A model generated the notes under the pieces. That model saw only the letters and a program-made list of their open reading frames with translations, searched no databases and was not told the origin of the DNA. Source: Fremontodendron californicum (Eukaryota; Streptophyta; Magnoliopsida; Malvales; Malvaceae). Taken from it: a stretch of DNA of 64,000 bases. Within the stretch, counting starts at the first letter, position 1. Every line of letters starts with the position of its first letter. The stretch lies in the NCBI GenBank assembly GCA_030761205.1, contig JAULJL010000035.1, positions 13,348,001 to 13,412,000 on the forward strand, written 5' to 3'. This document shows, in pieces, positions 11,201 to 23,082 of the stretch. Position numbers and translations under genes: made by a program.

Positions 11201-14200
11201 TTAGTTGTTGGATAGATAGTGTTTATTATACTTGAAATGTTTCCAAGGAGAACCTACAATAGGAATGATCTCTCTATTATCTCTTTTCTTGAAATCATCA
11301 CTTCTGACAGTGGATTCCATCTCTTGTACCATCCATTGTGATGATAGGCCTCGGTTATGTAGCATTATTAATAGATGCTTATCTTGTACTTCACTAAAGG
11401 TACAAAACACACTCGGTTTAGATAGATGATGAACATTTTGTCTCCAGGAGATTGTTTTGATCTAACTACACAAAAAAAGATGAGCATGATATTTCTGCTT
11501 TTAAGGTACATGTTGAGATTTTTGTTAACTGCATTCATGATGTGTTAATATCAGGTTATAAGCACCTGGGGTGTTCGAAACAATATAGACTTCCTTTCTT
11601 TGTCTTATACCCGACATGCAGAAGATATTCGTCAAGTAAGAACTTTCCTGTTTGGAGTTCATATTGTTTCATTATTTCAGCTTCTCCCCTTGCATCTTCA
11701 TCATCTTGATTTCCTTAAAGTTAGTCCCAATTTCATAATATTGCTGGCGTGAAGTTATGATTTCTTTTCAATTTATTAGTTACTTTCAACATTGCTGTGT
11801 GTAGGCTCGTTCTTTTCTTTCTAAACTGGGTGAGCTCAACCAGACTCAAATTTTTGCAAAGATTGAAAATATAGAGGTTAGATGTATAAACAGGCAGTTT
11901 TTAACACTCTTTTTGATTAGTACTTGAGACGTGATTTGATTTTGAATATGAACCTTGTCTTTCATCAACTGCTTGTAGGGGTTAACTCATTTTGATGAGA
12001 TCTTACAAGAAGCAGATGGAATCATTCTTTCTCGGGGAAATTTGGGGATAGATCTCCCACCTGAGAAGGTTAGCTTTTGTTTTTGATCACAAAAGTATTG
12101 ATCACAATGGGACCATCTAGGTCATGGTTCTATATGCATTCTTTGCTTGCAAACTATTGTATAAAATGTCAAGGGGCAGAGTATAGAAAAAGTGCTGACA
12201 GACAAATATTGGATATTGCATCCTCATTAGTTAAAAGCCTTAATGGTGTTACTGAGGAGGTATCAAGCCAGCGTTTTGTATCTGTTCAGTATTACTACTT
12301 AAGTGAAAGCATATATTCACTCATCTGATTTTAATCAGATATCAGTTAGTAAATTGTAGGAAAGACAGTGCATCCCTACATGTTCTGAAGAGGATTATCC
12401 ATAAGACTGCTATCCAAGTAATGGAGACATTCACACTAATGAAGAAATGGATATTTCGTTCTTTTAATTTATGGTACTATGTCAGCACCTCCAACTAGTT
12501 TCTTTTGGTGTTCTTCCATTTGGAATTTACAGGTGTTTCTATTTCAAAAAGCTGCTGTTTACAAGTGCAACATGGTTGGAAAGCCTGCAGTGGTCACTCG
12601 TGTTGTGGACAGTATGACAGACAATTTAAGACCTACTCGTGCTGAAGCAACTGATGTTGCTAATGCTGTGTTGGATGGTAAATTTTCGTTCTCTTATACA
12701 ATTTTCTTTTTCCTTTCTGTGACTTGTGTGTAAATTTTGGTGGAATCTTTTAATTATATTGTCAATATTTCCTAATCTCCTTGAGCCTTGTTTAATAATG
12801 ACTTCTGATATGGATTCAAGTGTAGTAGGCATCAATTGGAATCTTATTTTCCTGTCTACTTTTTGGTTCAGGGAGTGATGCAATTATTTTAGGTGCGGAA
12901 ACCTTGCGGGGACTATACCCTGTTGAGACTGTTTCTACAGTTGGAAAAATTTGTGCGGAGGTGAGTTTACCCTTGATCTGGATGCCTTTTTTTGTTTCTA
13001 CCATCCTAACATGTTTTTTGGAACAGCATATTTTGCCTGTTGAATTATCCCTTGTTTATATTCATCTCTTTCATCAAACAGTGTCCTAACTGAATGGCAT
13101 AGATTATAGAAAAGTTTTTTTCCTGTTACATATGAATGTTCAATCTATCTACCTATCTTAGTTTATTGGTCTTCTCTTCAGTATATATAAGGGTGCGAGG
13201 GTTTGAATTCACACTCCTATTAGCCCAAGACTGATCATTGTACTGAACATGGCCCCTATATGTGCTCAAGCTATTAAACAAAAAGAAGAAAGGAAAACAA
13301 CCAATGCTTTATTGCAACTTGGCATATTTGAGTGAAAATTTCTAATGCATGTTCTTTAGTATAAATATTACAAATCAAAATTATTATTTCCATGTTTCTT
13401 TCTGTGATTTTTTAGTACATTATTATATTTGTTGCCAACTTGGCATTCTTATTTTATTAAATTGCTTTCTGCAGGCAGAAAAAGTATTCAATCAAGATTT
13501 ATACTTCAAGAAAACTGTCAAATATGTTGGGGAGCCAATGACCCATCTGGAATCTATTGCTTCGTCAGCGGTATATACTTTTGATGCTTCCACCTTTAAA
13601 CTGATTCCATTTTCATTTTATTGATTATTGCCTTGTGATTTTCTGACTGAAGCATGTTTGGAAGTCAAATTTCCAAGTTCCTCCGAAGTATAATTGAATT
13701 TAATGCACCACAGGTACGTGCAGCTATCAAGGTGAAGGCCTCTGCAATTATTTGCTTCACTTCATCCGGAAGAGCTGCAAGGTTTTGTTTATTATTTTGT
13801 TTCTACTTTTTTTTTTGTGTATGAGTGAGCAAGAGTCTATGTTAGTGTCTGTAGTTGTGTTCTTATAGGTAATGCAAATGCTTATGATTGGGGTTTCCTA
13901 CATGTTAATCCTTTTGTTTCTCAGCACCACCTATTCCCTAATTTGCATATTGATCTTCCTGCATGGTATGCAAATATTATGCTTATACTTCTTTGATTGC
14001 TGATTCATGGTTAATTGTAACGTCAAACGATTCTGTACTAGTGCAGGCTGATTGCAAAGTACAGGCCAACCATGCCTGTGATATCTGTTGTCATCCCTCG
14101 GCTAAAGACAAATCAAGTACGCTGGACTTTCTCTGGTGCTTTTGAGGTATGCTACTGAAGTACTGATAAGATTTTTCATGGTTCCTATGTGGATGAGTCC

Positions 14201-16046
14201 GTTTCACCAGGTCATGTGAGACTTAAATAACATTTGGATGTTTTAATGCTTTTAACTTGGTGCACAGGAGTTCTAAAAGGAATTACTTGTCTCTGTCCTT
14301 TAGATACTTATTACCAATTTACCATAGTGCATTGTTGAATGCTTTTACGATAAACCTATGAAGCACGGATGCTTCTATCAAGGGAGTGTCCAAGTGTCGG
14401 ACACGCGAGGACACGTCAAAAAAATAAAAATAAAATCGGACATGGTCAAAACATAGTTAAGACACGGCTAGACACGTTCCGACATGGCTAGAAACGTCCG
14501 GACACGCGATGAAGGCTTTTTTTTTTTGTTGTTGCATTTTTCTCCCAAATATGAAATCAACAATGAACAATTTGGTTCTAATGGATTTTTTAAGATTCAA
14601 GTTTTTAAATTCAAAATAATTTTAAAAAATTAAAAAGCTATTTGCATGTTAATATTTAAAGTATCAATTTTATATTTTTATTGAATATTATTATATAAAA
14701 ATATTTTTTATTGCCATACACCCGTGTCTTAATTTTCTAAATATTCTCGTGTCGCCGTGTCATACCCGTATTGCGTGTCCGTACTTCCTAGCTATAAACA
14801 CATTAAATGATGCAACAATCATCAAGCTATTTGCGAAATTACATTCCAATTATGTGACATCTGTATGCAATGGTTGTTTGGAAAAAGAAAATGAACAATC
14901 CAAAAATAGCAATAGTATAAAAAGCATAGTTTCTTTGAAGCAAGTTGATTTTCTTTCTGTTAATTAATGCAATACTCTGTGCTTTTTTGTCTTCTTTTAC
15001 TGATTAGCTGAATATTTATAGTGAATAATCTTAATGTAGTCCTCATTCTAATATAGCTCTGGTTGTTTAGTTGAAAACTTGAAATTAAGACTCTTCATCA
15101 CTCTTTCTTTTCTTTGGATGATTGTGGCAGGCAAGGCAATCCCTCATTGTCAGAGGCCTTTTCCCCATGCTGGCAGATCCTCAACATCCGGTAAGATTTA
15201 TTTCATTTTTATGCTTGTCTGAATAGTAAAGATGAAATAAGATCTGATTAGTTAGACAGAACAACCCTCCAATTGCCTTTGTCTGAATTTGGTCCTCCAT
15301 TATGTGATATTCTGATGCTTGTGTCGTCCTCCATTGCTCAGAGTCAGAACTCACCCTTTCCAAAAATTGAATCCTTCATCAATCTACATATTGAGTGTTC
15401 ACATCTTTGGTGGACCAGCCCAGGGGGACTTTCAGAACATAGGATGCAGAACTTTTCATTGTGTTTTAGATTTGCATTGTTTGCATTGTGTTGAAGCAGA
15501 ACTTTTCAGTATTTGGAATGACAATTTCCATGAAGAAAAGTCAGATTTCTTTCTTCAAGACCTTTTTTTTTGGGACTGGGGGTATACAATGGCAAATAGC
15601 CCTCCATGATCCTTTGAACCATCACCCCCCTCCTTTCTTCCATAACCTTTCTCCTTTAAAGACTTCTTTACTTTTGGTAGATCCCAGTTTCTGAGTGGTG
15701 CTCACTTCTTCATTTTTTGGTAAAAGGAAAAAAGAATTTTAGGCATTTCTATCATTCTATGTTAGTGTTGCAATAATTAGGTTCCATTTCCTGCAATGCT
15801 TTTAGCTGTAATAACAAAATATAACATAATACTATATGAATCTCGTAATTTCTACTATAGTTAAAATAACGAATATATACTTGGGTTTTGCAGGCGGATT
15901 CGAAAAATGGCTCGAATGAATCGGTTTTAAAGGTCGCTTTAGATCATGGAAAGGCCTCAGGTGTTATAAAGCCGCATGACCGCGTCGTTGTTTGCCAGAA
16001 GCTTGGTGATGCATCAGTGGTAAAGATCCTTGAACTTGAAGATTAG
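8227..16046 (+). CDS. Cytosolic pyruvate kinase, 16 exons
   Basis: Catalyses phosphoenolpyruvate + ADP to pyruvate + ATP, the last step of cytosolic glycolysis. Sixteen exons with GT-AG borders join into an open frame of 527 codons: 8227-8295, 8820-8916, 9234-9331, 9796-9951, 10684-10761, 11015-11146, 11555-11635, 11805-11876, 11979-12068, 12533-12677, 12872-12960, 13475-13570, 13714-13781, 14047-14146, 15131-15190, 15894-16046. The length equals what I recall for Arabidopsis AT2G36580/AT3G52990, and the N terminus (LLLEEPIRMASILEPSK) is typical of that subfamily, with no transit peptide. The active-site motif AKIEN carries catalytic-type Lys256 and metal ligand Glu258; Asp274 is the second ligand, followed by RGNLGID. 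The RPTRAEATDVANAVLDG helix and the C-terminal domain (GRAARLIAKYRP to the final ELED) are complete. The loop usually written DTKGPE reads DTGGPE (residues 92-97). Intron 3 holds a retrotransposon fragment, intron 14 another repeat. I see no damage; this is the window's one clearly functional host gene. Confidence 0.96.
9421..9670 (+). repeat. Fragment of Tat/Ogre-like retrotransposon leader in pyruvate kinase intron 3
   Basis: About 250 bp, from catcatgttacagtcatagc to cttgatctcatg, aligns in the same orientation with 31074-31420, the region just before the first gag-like ORF of the element at 24904-52973. It has internal gaps relative to that copy but long near-identical stretches such as ggaatagagcatgtacattc. 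It lies wholly inside intron 3 and does not touch splice sites. Confidence 0.8.
14360..14787. repeat. Non-autonomous repeat in pyruvate kinase intron 14
   Basis: The left end gaagcacggatgcttc and the reverse complement of the right end gaagtacggacacgc form an imperfect terminal inverted repeat. Near both ends there are many gacacg/cgtgtc phrases (gtgtcggacacgcgagg, gacacgttccgacatgg, ctcgtgtcgccgtgtc). The interior is AT-rich and noncoding. Superfamily not identified. Confidence 0.5.
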
Positions 16047-16049
16047 AAT

Positions 16050-17201
16050 TAATGTTCATGACTAGTTTTACAGTTTTCCCAAGTCCATGACCTGAAAAAG
16101 ACATAAGCAGACATGTAATAACATAAAACCCTACGCATGGCATTACCGACATAATTTCTATACCTCGTATACGAGGTAGCCATGATGAAATAAACCGTAT
16201 TTTATATGAATATATTGTCAAATGTATCCATGCTTTTTGTGCATACTCGCAGGGGTTTTGCCATCTGAGAAGAAAAAAGGATTAGACATCATCAAAGGTT
16301 GCAAATCTGAGAAGAAAAATGTCGTTTCTGTTTGATACAAATAACAACGTAATTAGTGAAATAGAGTCATTAAAAATGGTTTTTAAACAAATTTGGCCTT
16401 TTACTCAAAACATTTTTATAATTTTGAGAAATAATAATAAAAAATTAATTGCCATTAATTGAGAAAACAGTTATCAAGAGAACTGAAAAGAAATTAAGAA
16501 TTCTGTCAAAACTTCATTTTAGGGCTAAATAAAACAAATGAGCTTTGATGGAAAGCATGAAGTTGATCGATCCATATTAAATAGGTCAAGCCTCTTTACA
16601 TTGTACCAATGTAATGTAAGTTGATCGATCATAGTATCAATGGAAAGAACCGATGTAAGTTCATCCTTCGTAAGCCTGATTGATCTTGTTTTATTTGAGT
16701 GGAGGGAATTAAAAAAAAAAAAAATCAATCAAGGGAAGTGATGAAAAGGTTAAGTTTATATGGGTATTTTGTTTGTATGTTGCAGTGTGATAATGGATAA
16801 ATTTTAATTCATGAAAAATATTACTTATCAAAAATGTTTTTTTGAATATATTATATTATTTTAAAAATCTTAATATATGCTAATATCAATATAATCATAT
16901 TTTCCCAATAAGATAATATTTATTTACTTACATAATTAAAGTTAAAATGGCGAAGTTATATATATATATATAAATATATTGATGCTATTTTTAAATTTAT
17001 TTAAAATTCACTTTTTGAAATTCTTTTTATTCTATATTTTATTTTATGATTATTTGAATTAATTCATTTTGTTGAAACATCTTTCTCACCTAAGAAAAAA
17101 AAATTATCACTTATAATGTTTTTTAATACTTTTGAAAACTTTCAAAAACCATTTTCATTATTTTTTTTTTCCTCTCCTTTGCTCCAATCAAGAAATCTAT
17201 T
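16050..17201. repeat. Duplicated block, copy A: pyruvate kinase 3' UTR and downstream DNA
   Basis: Starting four bases after the pyruvate kinase stop codon, about 1.15 kb is present again at 56406-57632 in the same orientation with high identity and small indels. It contains a perfect 16-bp palindrome acctcgtatacgaggt (16162-16177) and two copies of gttgatcgatc around a second dyad (tacattg-tac-caatgta, near 16596-16612). No coding signal. Copy A must include the pyruvate kinase 3' UTR and probably its polyadenylation region. Confidence 0.88.
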
Positions 17202-17947
17202 TTTTGTCCTTTCTATTTTTTCTAAACTTGGTCATGAGTCAAATCACTGTTCACAATAACAATAAAAAATTTAAAAATTATTTTATTAATATTTATATAA
17301 TTTAATTTAAATAAATAAATAAATTATTTTTTAATAAATGAACAGTAATTCGGATTGGATCAGGCCAGACAAATTATCCGACCCATGAGCAGATCTAATC
17401 TTTCCTTTCTTTTTCTACCTTTCCTCTTTTTCTTATTCTCTATTTTTTTAAAAATATTTTTCTCTTCTTTTTCCATCCAAAGAAAAAAAAATTTGACACA
17501 CATGTGACAAGCGGGCAAGTAAAGTAAGCGTTGTCCCCATTTGTGGACAATTTTAATATACAGGTATTGATAATTTGATATGGTTTTGAAACCATTTAAA
17601 ATAAATATACAAGGATGTTATAATTAAAAAACTTGAGACTACTTATTAAGGATTTCAATGTTAAAATGATCGGGAATATTAAGCTCGATGTAATGAAATC
17701 TTTCACAGTATCTAATGGTTAGATACAGTCCAAAATCATATGCATATTAAATGGAGGGGAAAAAAAAATTTTATTCACTAACGGATTACACAGTAGAGAG
17801 AAGACAACTCAAGATCTATCTTTTAATAGAAATTCAACTCGGAATCGGCAAACAAGATTTCACACCCAAATCCACCCAAACCCAAATTGGCAAACAAGAA
17901 GAAGTCGTACAAACTAGTAGAATTACATCTGATCACGGACGAATCTC
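17202..17947. other. Intergenic DNA between pyruvate kinase and the ankyrin gene
   Basis: AT-rich and T-run-rich sequence with no recognisable gene. A small ORF at 17751-17951 (+) has no recognisable motif and probably overlaps the 3' UTR of the minus-strand ankyrin gene. Confidence 0.6.
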
Positions 17948-19361
17948 TTAAAAAAATCTTATGGCTGGAGGATTAAGTAGACACTGAAAATACCTTCTTA
18001 CAATTTCCATCAACAGAATAAAAGCAACAGTAAACAGGGATGAAAAATTTTGAATTTCATTTGCATCTTCCATTTTCTGAAACGGCCATGACAACATTAC
18101 TAGCAGAAACAACTTGGAGGAGGCCGACTGTAAGAATGGATGTAAAAACAAACACGTCCATGTTTAGTACATAGAAGAGGGAAAAAAGGTGAGAACTCAT
18201 GACTGATTGCCCCACATGGGTTTCGGCGGAAGTGGTGTTTGCTGAATAAGAACCCTGCCAAACACCACCAGGTGGGCTGAGCATGGCTTGATAAGTGGCT
18301 GTGAGAATCAAAGCTGACACTACTAGCAATGCATTGATCTTGTCAGCTGACATGCTCACGATTCTACCAGTCAGAAACATTACTGTTAGCTCATAATATG
18401 TGATCTTATATCTTAACGTCTTGTGTAAAGGTTCAACTCTATGATTCCTGCAAAGATTAAAATATACCACCTCTTTGGGACTCATAACCACCCAGCCTCT
18501 GCCTTTGTGTATAATGTTCAAACAGATCTCTCTATTGGGAGTTTCTCTACTTTGCGTCTCCAGCAGTTTCGAAGCCGTTAAACCTCCCTTGTTAATCTCC
18601 TTCTTACTCACCTTTACATTCTAATAATATCTTGATCATCTTCATAACAGAAACACCAATCAAAGTCACAACAATTAACGTATAAAATGTAAATTATAAT
18701 CCAAAAGAAATACTATATTCTTACGCAAATGAAAGATATATGCATATATGTGTACCTGGGGTTGTGTCTTGGAAGCAGCTATGTGTAACACAGTGTTGCC
18801 ATTTCTATCCTTAGAGTCAAGGAGGTGTCTCTTTGAAACTTTGCAGTAAAGATGGGTCCTCCGCAGATAAAGTGCAAGGATTTGAAGAGCTTCCAATCTA
18901 TCATTTTCAGCTGCAACATGTAAAGCAGTCTCATCCCGAATTGTAACATCTTCCACACATGCAGGACAATCCTTGAGAAAATGAGCCAAAATATCAAGGT
19001 TCTCTTTTTCAGCTGCATAATGTAAAGCAGTGTAGCCGTCCCTCCCTTTAACGCGAACAAGATCTTTATCAACTGCTAGAAGAGCAAGCACCAGCTCAGT
19101 GTGCCCATATAGCACGGCAAGGTGCATGGGGCTATTCACCTCTTGGTTCAGCTTCCTCCCCCATGACGGCTTTAAGTTCATCAGAGCCATTGCAAAATCA
19201 ACGTGGCCTCTAATTGCAGTTATGTGTAGTGGAGTCTGATCAATTAGCTGATCATCAGACTCATCATCATCAATGCACCTCCGAACATCTATTTCTTCTT
19301 GAATACATTTGTACAATTCATAGGTATCTCCTACTTGAGCAGCCTGCCTCAACCGGTCCAT
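17948..19361 (-). pseudogene. Ankyrin-repeat/PGG-domain membrane protein gene, apparently frameshifted
   Basis: The family (ACD6-like/BDA1-like) has N-terminal ankyrin repeats and a C-terminal multi-pass PGG domain, and several members act in plant immunity or salt response. Exon 1 (19361 to 18756, 202 codons, ending TQPQ at a GTACAC donor) encodes about five ankyrin repeats (QTPLHITAIRGH, SPMHLAVLYGH, YTALHYAAEKEN, TALHVAAEND, NTVLHIAAS). Exon 2 probably starts at 18640 after gttatgaag. After IKILLECK the frame must shift by one base at 18612 to continue with EINKGGLTASKLLE. The PGG segment follows (INALLVVSALILTATYQAML then SPPGG) with two hydrophobic helices, then a stop at 18057; another frame to 17948 holds a further helix-like stretch. 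Either two frameshifts mark a decaying gene, or AAAG|GTGAGTAAG at 18612/18611 is a real splice donor and my exon model is wrong. Confidence 0.75.
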
Positions 19362-19445
19362 AGCCAGAGGGACTAATAACTCACTGATATCAATGATTCC
19401 AAAGGTCCAAAGGGCAGATGAACGACTGAATGAGCATGCTTGTTA

Positions 19446-19550
<105 letters not shown>

Positions 19551-19593
19551 AGCTTTAGGATTCGCGTCCTCTTAAGGAATATATATAGACTAG

Positions 19594-20262
19594 CTAGTTT
19601 AGCATTGTTGTTACGGTTTGAAAAGGTCCGATTTGAAAAAGTGTTATAAAAATTATTGTGAAAAAATATGATTTGAGATTTTTGAGTGTTTAACAGTATT
19701 TCAACAAATATTATGAAAAGATAAAATGTCTAAAAATGACATGATATTTTAAAAGTAATTAATAAAATATTTTTATGTTTATTTGTAAACAAAGTAAATA
19801 AATAATTGTTATATTTAATTTTATTAAATTAAATTAAATATAACAACAAAATTTAAATTTTTTAAAAAAGTTACTTTATTCTCACTATATTTTATTTTAA
19901 ATTTAATCTCTTAATAAGTCAAAAGATGATAATATCATATAATTTTATATATCTCATATAAAATATTACAAAAAAAATTATACATTCAAAATGGCAATTA
20001 TGTAATTTAAAAGAAATGAGTATAAAGCATTTTGATCTTTCCTCATAGGATGCTTGAGCTTTTGAAATTGAAAAAAATACCATAAATTGAGTTTCTGCGA
20101 TTGGTTTAAAAACTGAGGTGAAAATAAGTTTTCACCCAAACCAAGACTAGTTTACCATTGCATTGGCTTTGAAAAGCTTCCAAACGCAATGGTAAACGAA
20201 GCTTCTGTTTTTCACCTAAAATTTTAAATAGGAAACTTTGCTACAGCAGTATTCAACTAAGT
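19594..20262. repeat. Tandem duplication, unit A
   Basis: This ~670-bp noncoding unit is repeated directly in the following DNA (from 20263). Shared phrases include ctagtttagcattgttgtt versus ctaatttagtattactgtt, aaaatgacatgatatt, and tttaaaaactgagg near each unit's end. Older than the element inserted into unit B. Confidence 0.7.
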
Positions 20263-21500
20263 CTAATTTAGTATTACTGTTGTAGTTTGAAAAAATTCGA
20301 TTCGAAAAAGGCGCATGAAAAGTGTTGTAAAAAAAAATGCTAAGAAGAACTGCGATTTTAGATTTTGAGTTTTTATTATTGTTGTGAAAAAATACTCTGA
20401 AAAAATAAAATGTTTAAAATGACATGATATTAAAAAATAATTAATAAATTATTTTCTTATGCTTATTTATAAACAAAGTAAATAATTGATTATTATATTT
20501 AATTTTATTAAATTAAAAACAAAATTTTTGATTATTTTATTTTATTTTAAATTTAATCTTTTTATATAATTTTATATATCTCATATAAAATATTACAAAA
20601 AAAAAAAAATACATTCAAAATGGCAATTATGTAAATTAAAAGAAATGGATATAAAACATTTGATCTTTTCTCATGAAATGGTTGAGCTTTTGAACAGTGT
20701 GGTCAGTACCGTTCCGGTATCGGTGGTATCGGTCGATACATCTCAGTTTTTAGCTAAATCAGTACAAGCAGCCTTTAGTTCCGTTCCGGTTTTGGTATCG
20801 GCCCGTACCAGTCGTACCGGCCAATACCGGTCAGTATCGGTACATATGGTCCGTACTAGTTGGTATAAGATTTTGATTTTTTTAATTATTTTAAAAAAAA
20901 ATTCACTTATTTGATTTTTTTAACCAGTTTCAATTTTTTTTTTGTCATGATAATTTTTATTTTTTTATAATTACATTTAAAAATAAAATATGTTCATTAA
21001 ATTAAGTTATTGAACATAATTAATAATAATTTACTATATTTTTTAATATTTTAATATTTATTTTACCTATTTGATATTTAAAAATTTTAGATATTAAATA
21101 TTTAAAATTTATATTTGCATAAATATATATATATATATATGCATGTAATGGATGTATATTTGCATGTATATATAATATATATTATTAAAAAACTTGAAAA
21201 TAGGTTATACATATAGATATATGAAAAAATATTTGAAAAATACCGGTAAACCCGAAACGGTACGTCGAAACACACCGATACCGATATATATCAGTACCAA
21301 AATAAAAATGATACGTCTATCGATACGGTACTGACTATCTTGTTTTTAATGCAAAAACCCCATAAAATAAACTTCTACGTTTGATTTAAAAACTGAGGTA
21401 AAAGTAAATTTTCACTCATGTTATGACTTGTTTACCATTGTGTAGGCTTTAAAAAGCTCCGTTTTCAAAGTCAAATGTAATTGTAAATGAAGATTTAGAG
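20263..21500. repeat. Tandem duplication, unit B (interrupted)
   Basis: Second unit of the tandem duplication. Homology to unit A runs to about 20694 (ttgagcttttgaa), is interrupted by the 648-bp TIR element, and resumes after 21342 (ataaacttctacgtttg... tttaaaaactgaggt) to about 21485. Confidence 0.65.
20695..21342. mobile_element. Non-autonomous TIR element, 648 bp
   Basis: The left end CAGTGTGGTCAGTACCG and the reverse complement of the right end CAAGATAGTCAGTACCG share 11 terminal-proximal bases. Both ends are rich in accggt/ccgatac phrases while the middle is AT-rich and noncoding. It interrupts unit B of the tandem duplication, whose intact counterpart lies in unit A. The flanks (cttttgaa / tttttaat) do not give a clean target duplication, so I cannot assign the superfamily. 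Confidence 0.6.
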
Positions 21501-22208
21501 TTAGTTTGTTTTGCAAAAACTAATTTTTAAAAACTAATTTTAGAAAAATATGAATATTTTTTGGTAAAATAGAATTTTTTTACTGTTTAGATGATTTAAT
21601 GAAAAATATTTTTTATTATTTGATTATTTTTAAAAAATTTACTTTTTTTCATAAATATTAAAAATTATTTATTATTAAAAATATTAATATTTCTAATATT
21701 GATATTTTAATAATAATATTTAATACTAAAATATTATATTAATATTAAATATTTAAAATAATACCATTTATTATTAAAATAATTAATATAATAATAATTA
21801 AAATATTATTTATAGTTGCAAATATTCCCACATCTTTTATCATTTTCAATTATTAAATTGAACCTTCAACCTTGGTAAGAATTATTCTCATCCCATTGTT
21901 TGCTGCTGTTTGATTTTTTTCTATCAAACAAAGGCCATTATTTTTTTAAATATGATATAAAATTAAAATTTCATAAAACATATTTTGAAAAATTTAAAAT
22001 TTATAAAACTTATAGCTTTATAATTTAAAATTGAAAATGGTCAAAGTTGAGTTTATTGTTTATTCGAAAAAGTAATATTATTTTTAAACTTATATCATAT
22101 TGCCTCTCACTTTTGACTGCTACATTTTTTTTTTCGGTGTTTACATTTTACTGCAAAATTGCATTCCCGGGCTGAAACTGTATTTATCCCTATTCCGCAT
22201 AATAGACA
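21501..22208. other. AT-rich intergenic DNA, no features seen
   Basis: Dense A/T text (ttaatattaaatattt and similar) with no ORF or repeat that I can support. Confidence 0.6.
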
Positions 22209-22761
22209 GTTAAAAAGCATTTAGGAAGTCCTTATATTATAATTAAAAATACATTTTAATTTTTATATTATAAAAGTGATTATTTAATTTTTATACGTTT
22301 GAAATTGGTGTAAAAAAATAAAATTGGTAACAGTGTTAATAAAAAACCGTTTAAATGCTGACATGTATATGTGAAACTGACAGAATAGATAACTTGAAAA
22401 AAAAAATATGACGTGTCAATTTTTTTTGCTTAGGTGAAATTTAAAAATTGACAGAATAGATGATTTCGAAAAAAATGATGATATGTTTTTATGGGTAAAG
22501 GAGTGATTTGAGTAAAAAAATTATGTTTTTTTTTTGAATTTTACTTGAGTAAAAAAATTTGACACGTCATTATTTTTTTTTTCAAGTCATCTTTTCTATC
22601 AGTTTCACATGTCCATATCAGCATTTAGACGGTTTTCGATTAACAATGTTATCAATTTTACTTCTTTGCAAAAATTTTAAATATATAAGAATTAAATTAC
22701 TCATTTTTATAATAAAATGATTAAAATAACTATAGTATAAGAACTATTTACGTACTTTAAC
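22209..22761. mobile_element. Foldback/MITE with ~200-bp inverted-repeat arms
   Basis: The left arm (22209-22440) and the reverse complement of the right arm (22540-22761) align over about 200 bp: gttaaaaagc / gttaaagtac at the termini, then aaaccgtttaaatgctgac / aaaccgtctaaatgctgat, and atgacgtgtcaatttttt / atgacgtgtcaaattttt. The centre (~100 bp) repeats part of the arm text (acagaatagatgatttcg). Noncoding; its transcript would form a long hairpin. Confidence 0.8.
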
Positions 22762-23082
22762 CCATAAACAACTCGTCATTGAAACGATGCAACCAAAAAT
22801 CACGTGCTGTCATTCTTATTGAAAAGATTCTCATCTTTTTTATTTGTAAATGTGTAAATCTCATGTATTTTGATTAGAGCTATTTATGAATTGGATCGGG
22901 TTAGATTAGATTTAAATAGCAAAAAAAATTTATTTGTCAAAATATTGGTTTGACCGGAAAGTTTATTTTACTTTTTAAATTTTTTTTTATTAATATCATT
23001 AGAAATTGAATATTTTTAAATTAAATATTACAAAATGATATATGCAGATACTAAAAATACATATTAAACATACATACAAAGA
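22762..23082. other. Flank of the CACTA element, no gene
   Basis: AT-rich noncoding sequence up to the CACTA terminus. The three bases before the terminus are AGA, the candidate left half of a 3-bp target duplication. Confidence 0.5.

Noticed and set aside
15181..15694. ORFs of 60-96 codons in pyruvate kinase intron 15
   Set aside because: Intronic, overlapping in several frames, no motif; splice sites of flanking exons are clear.
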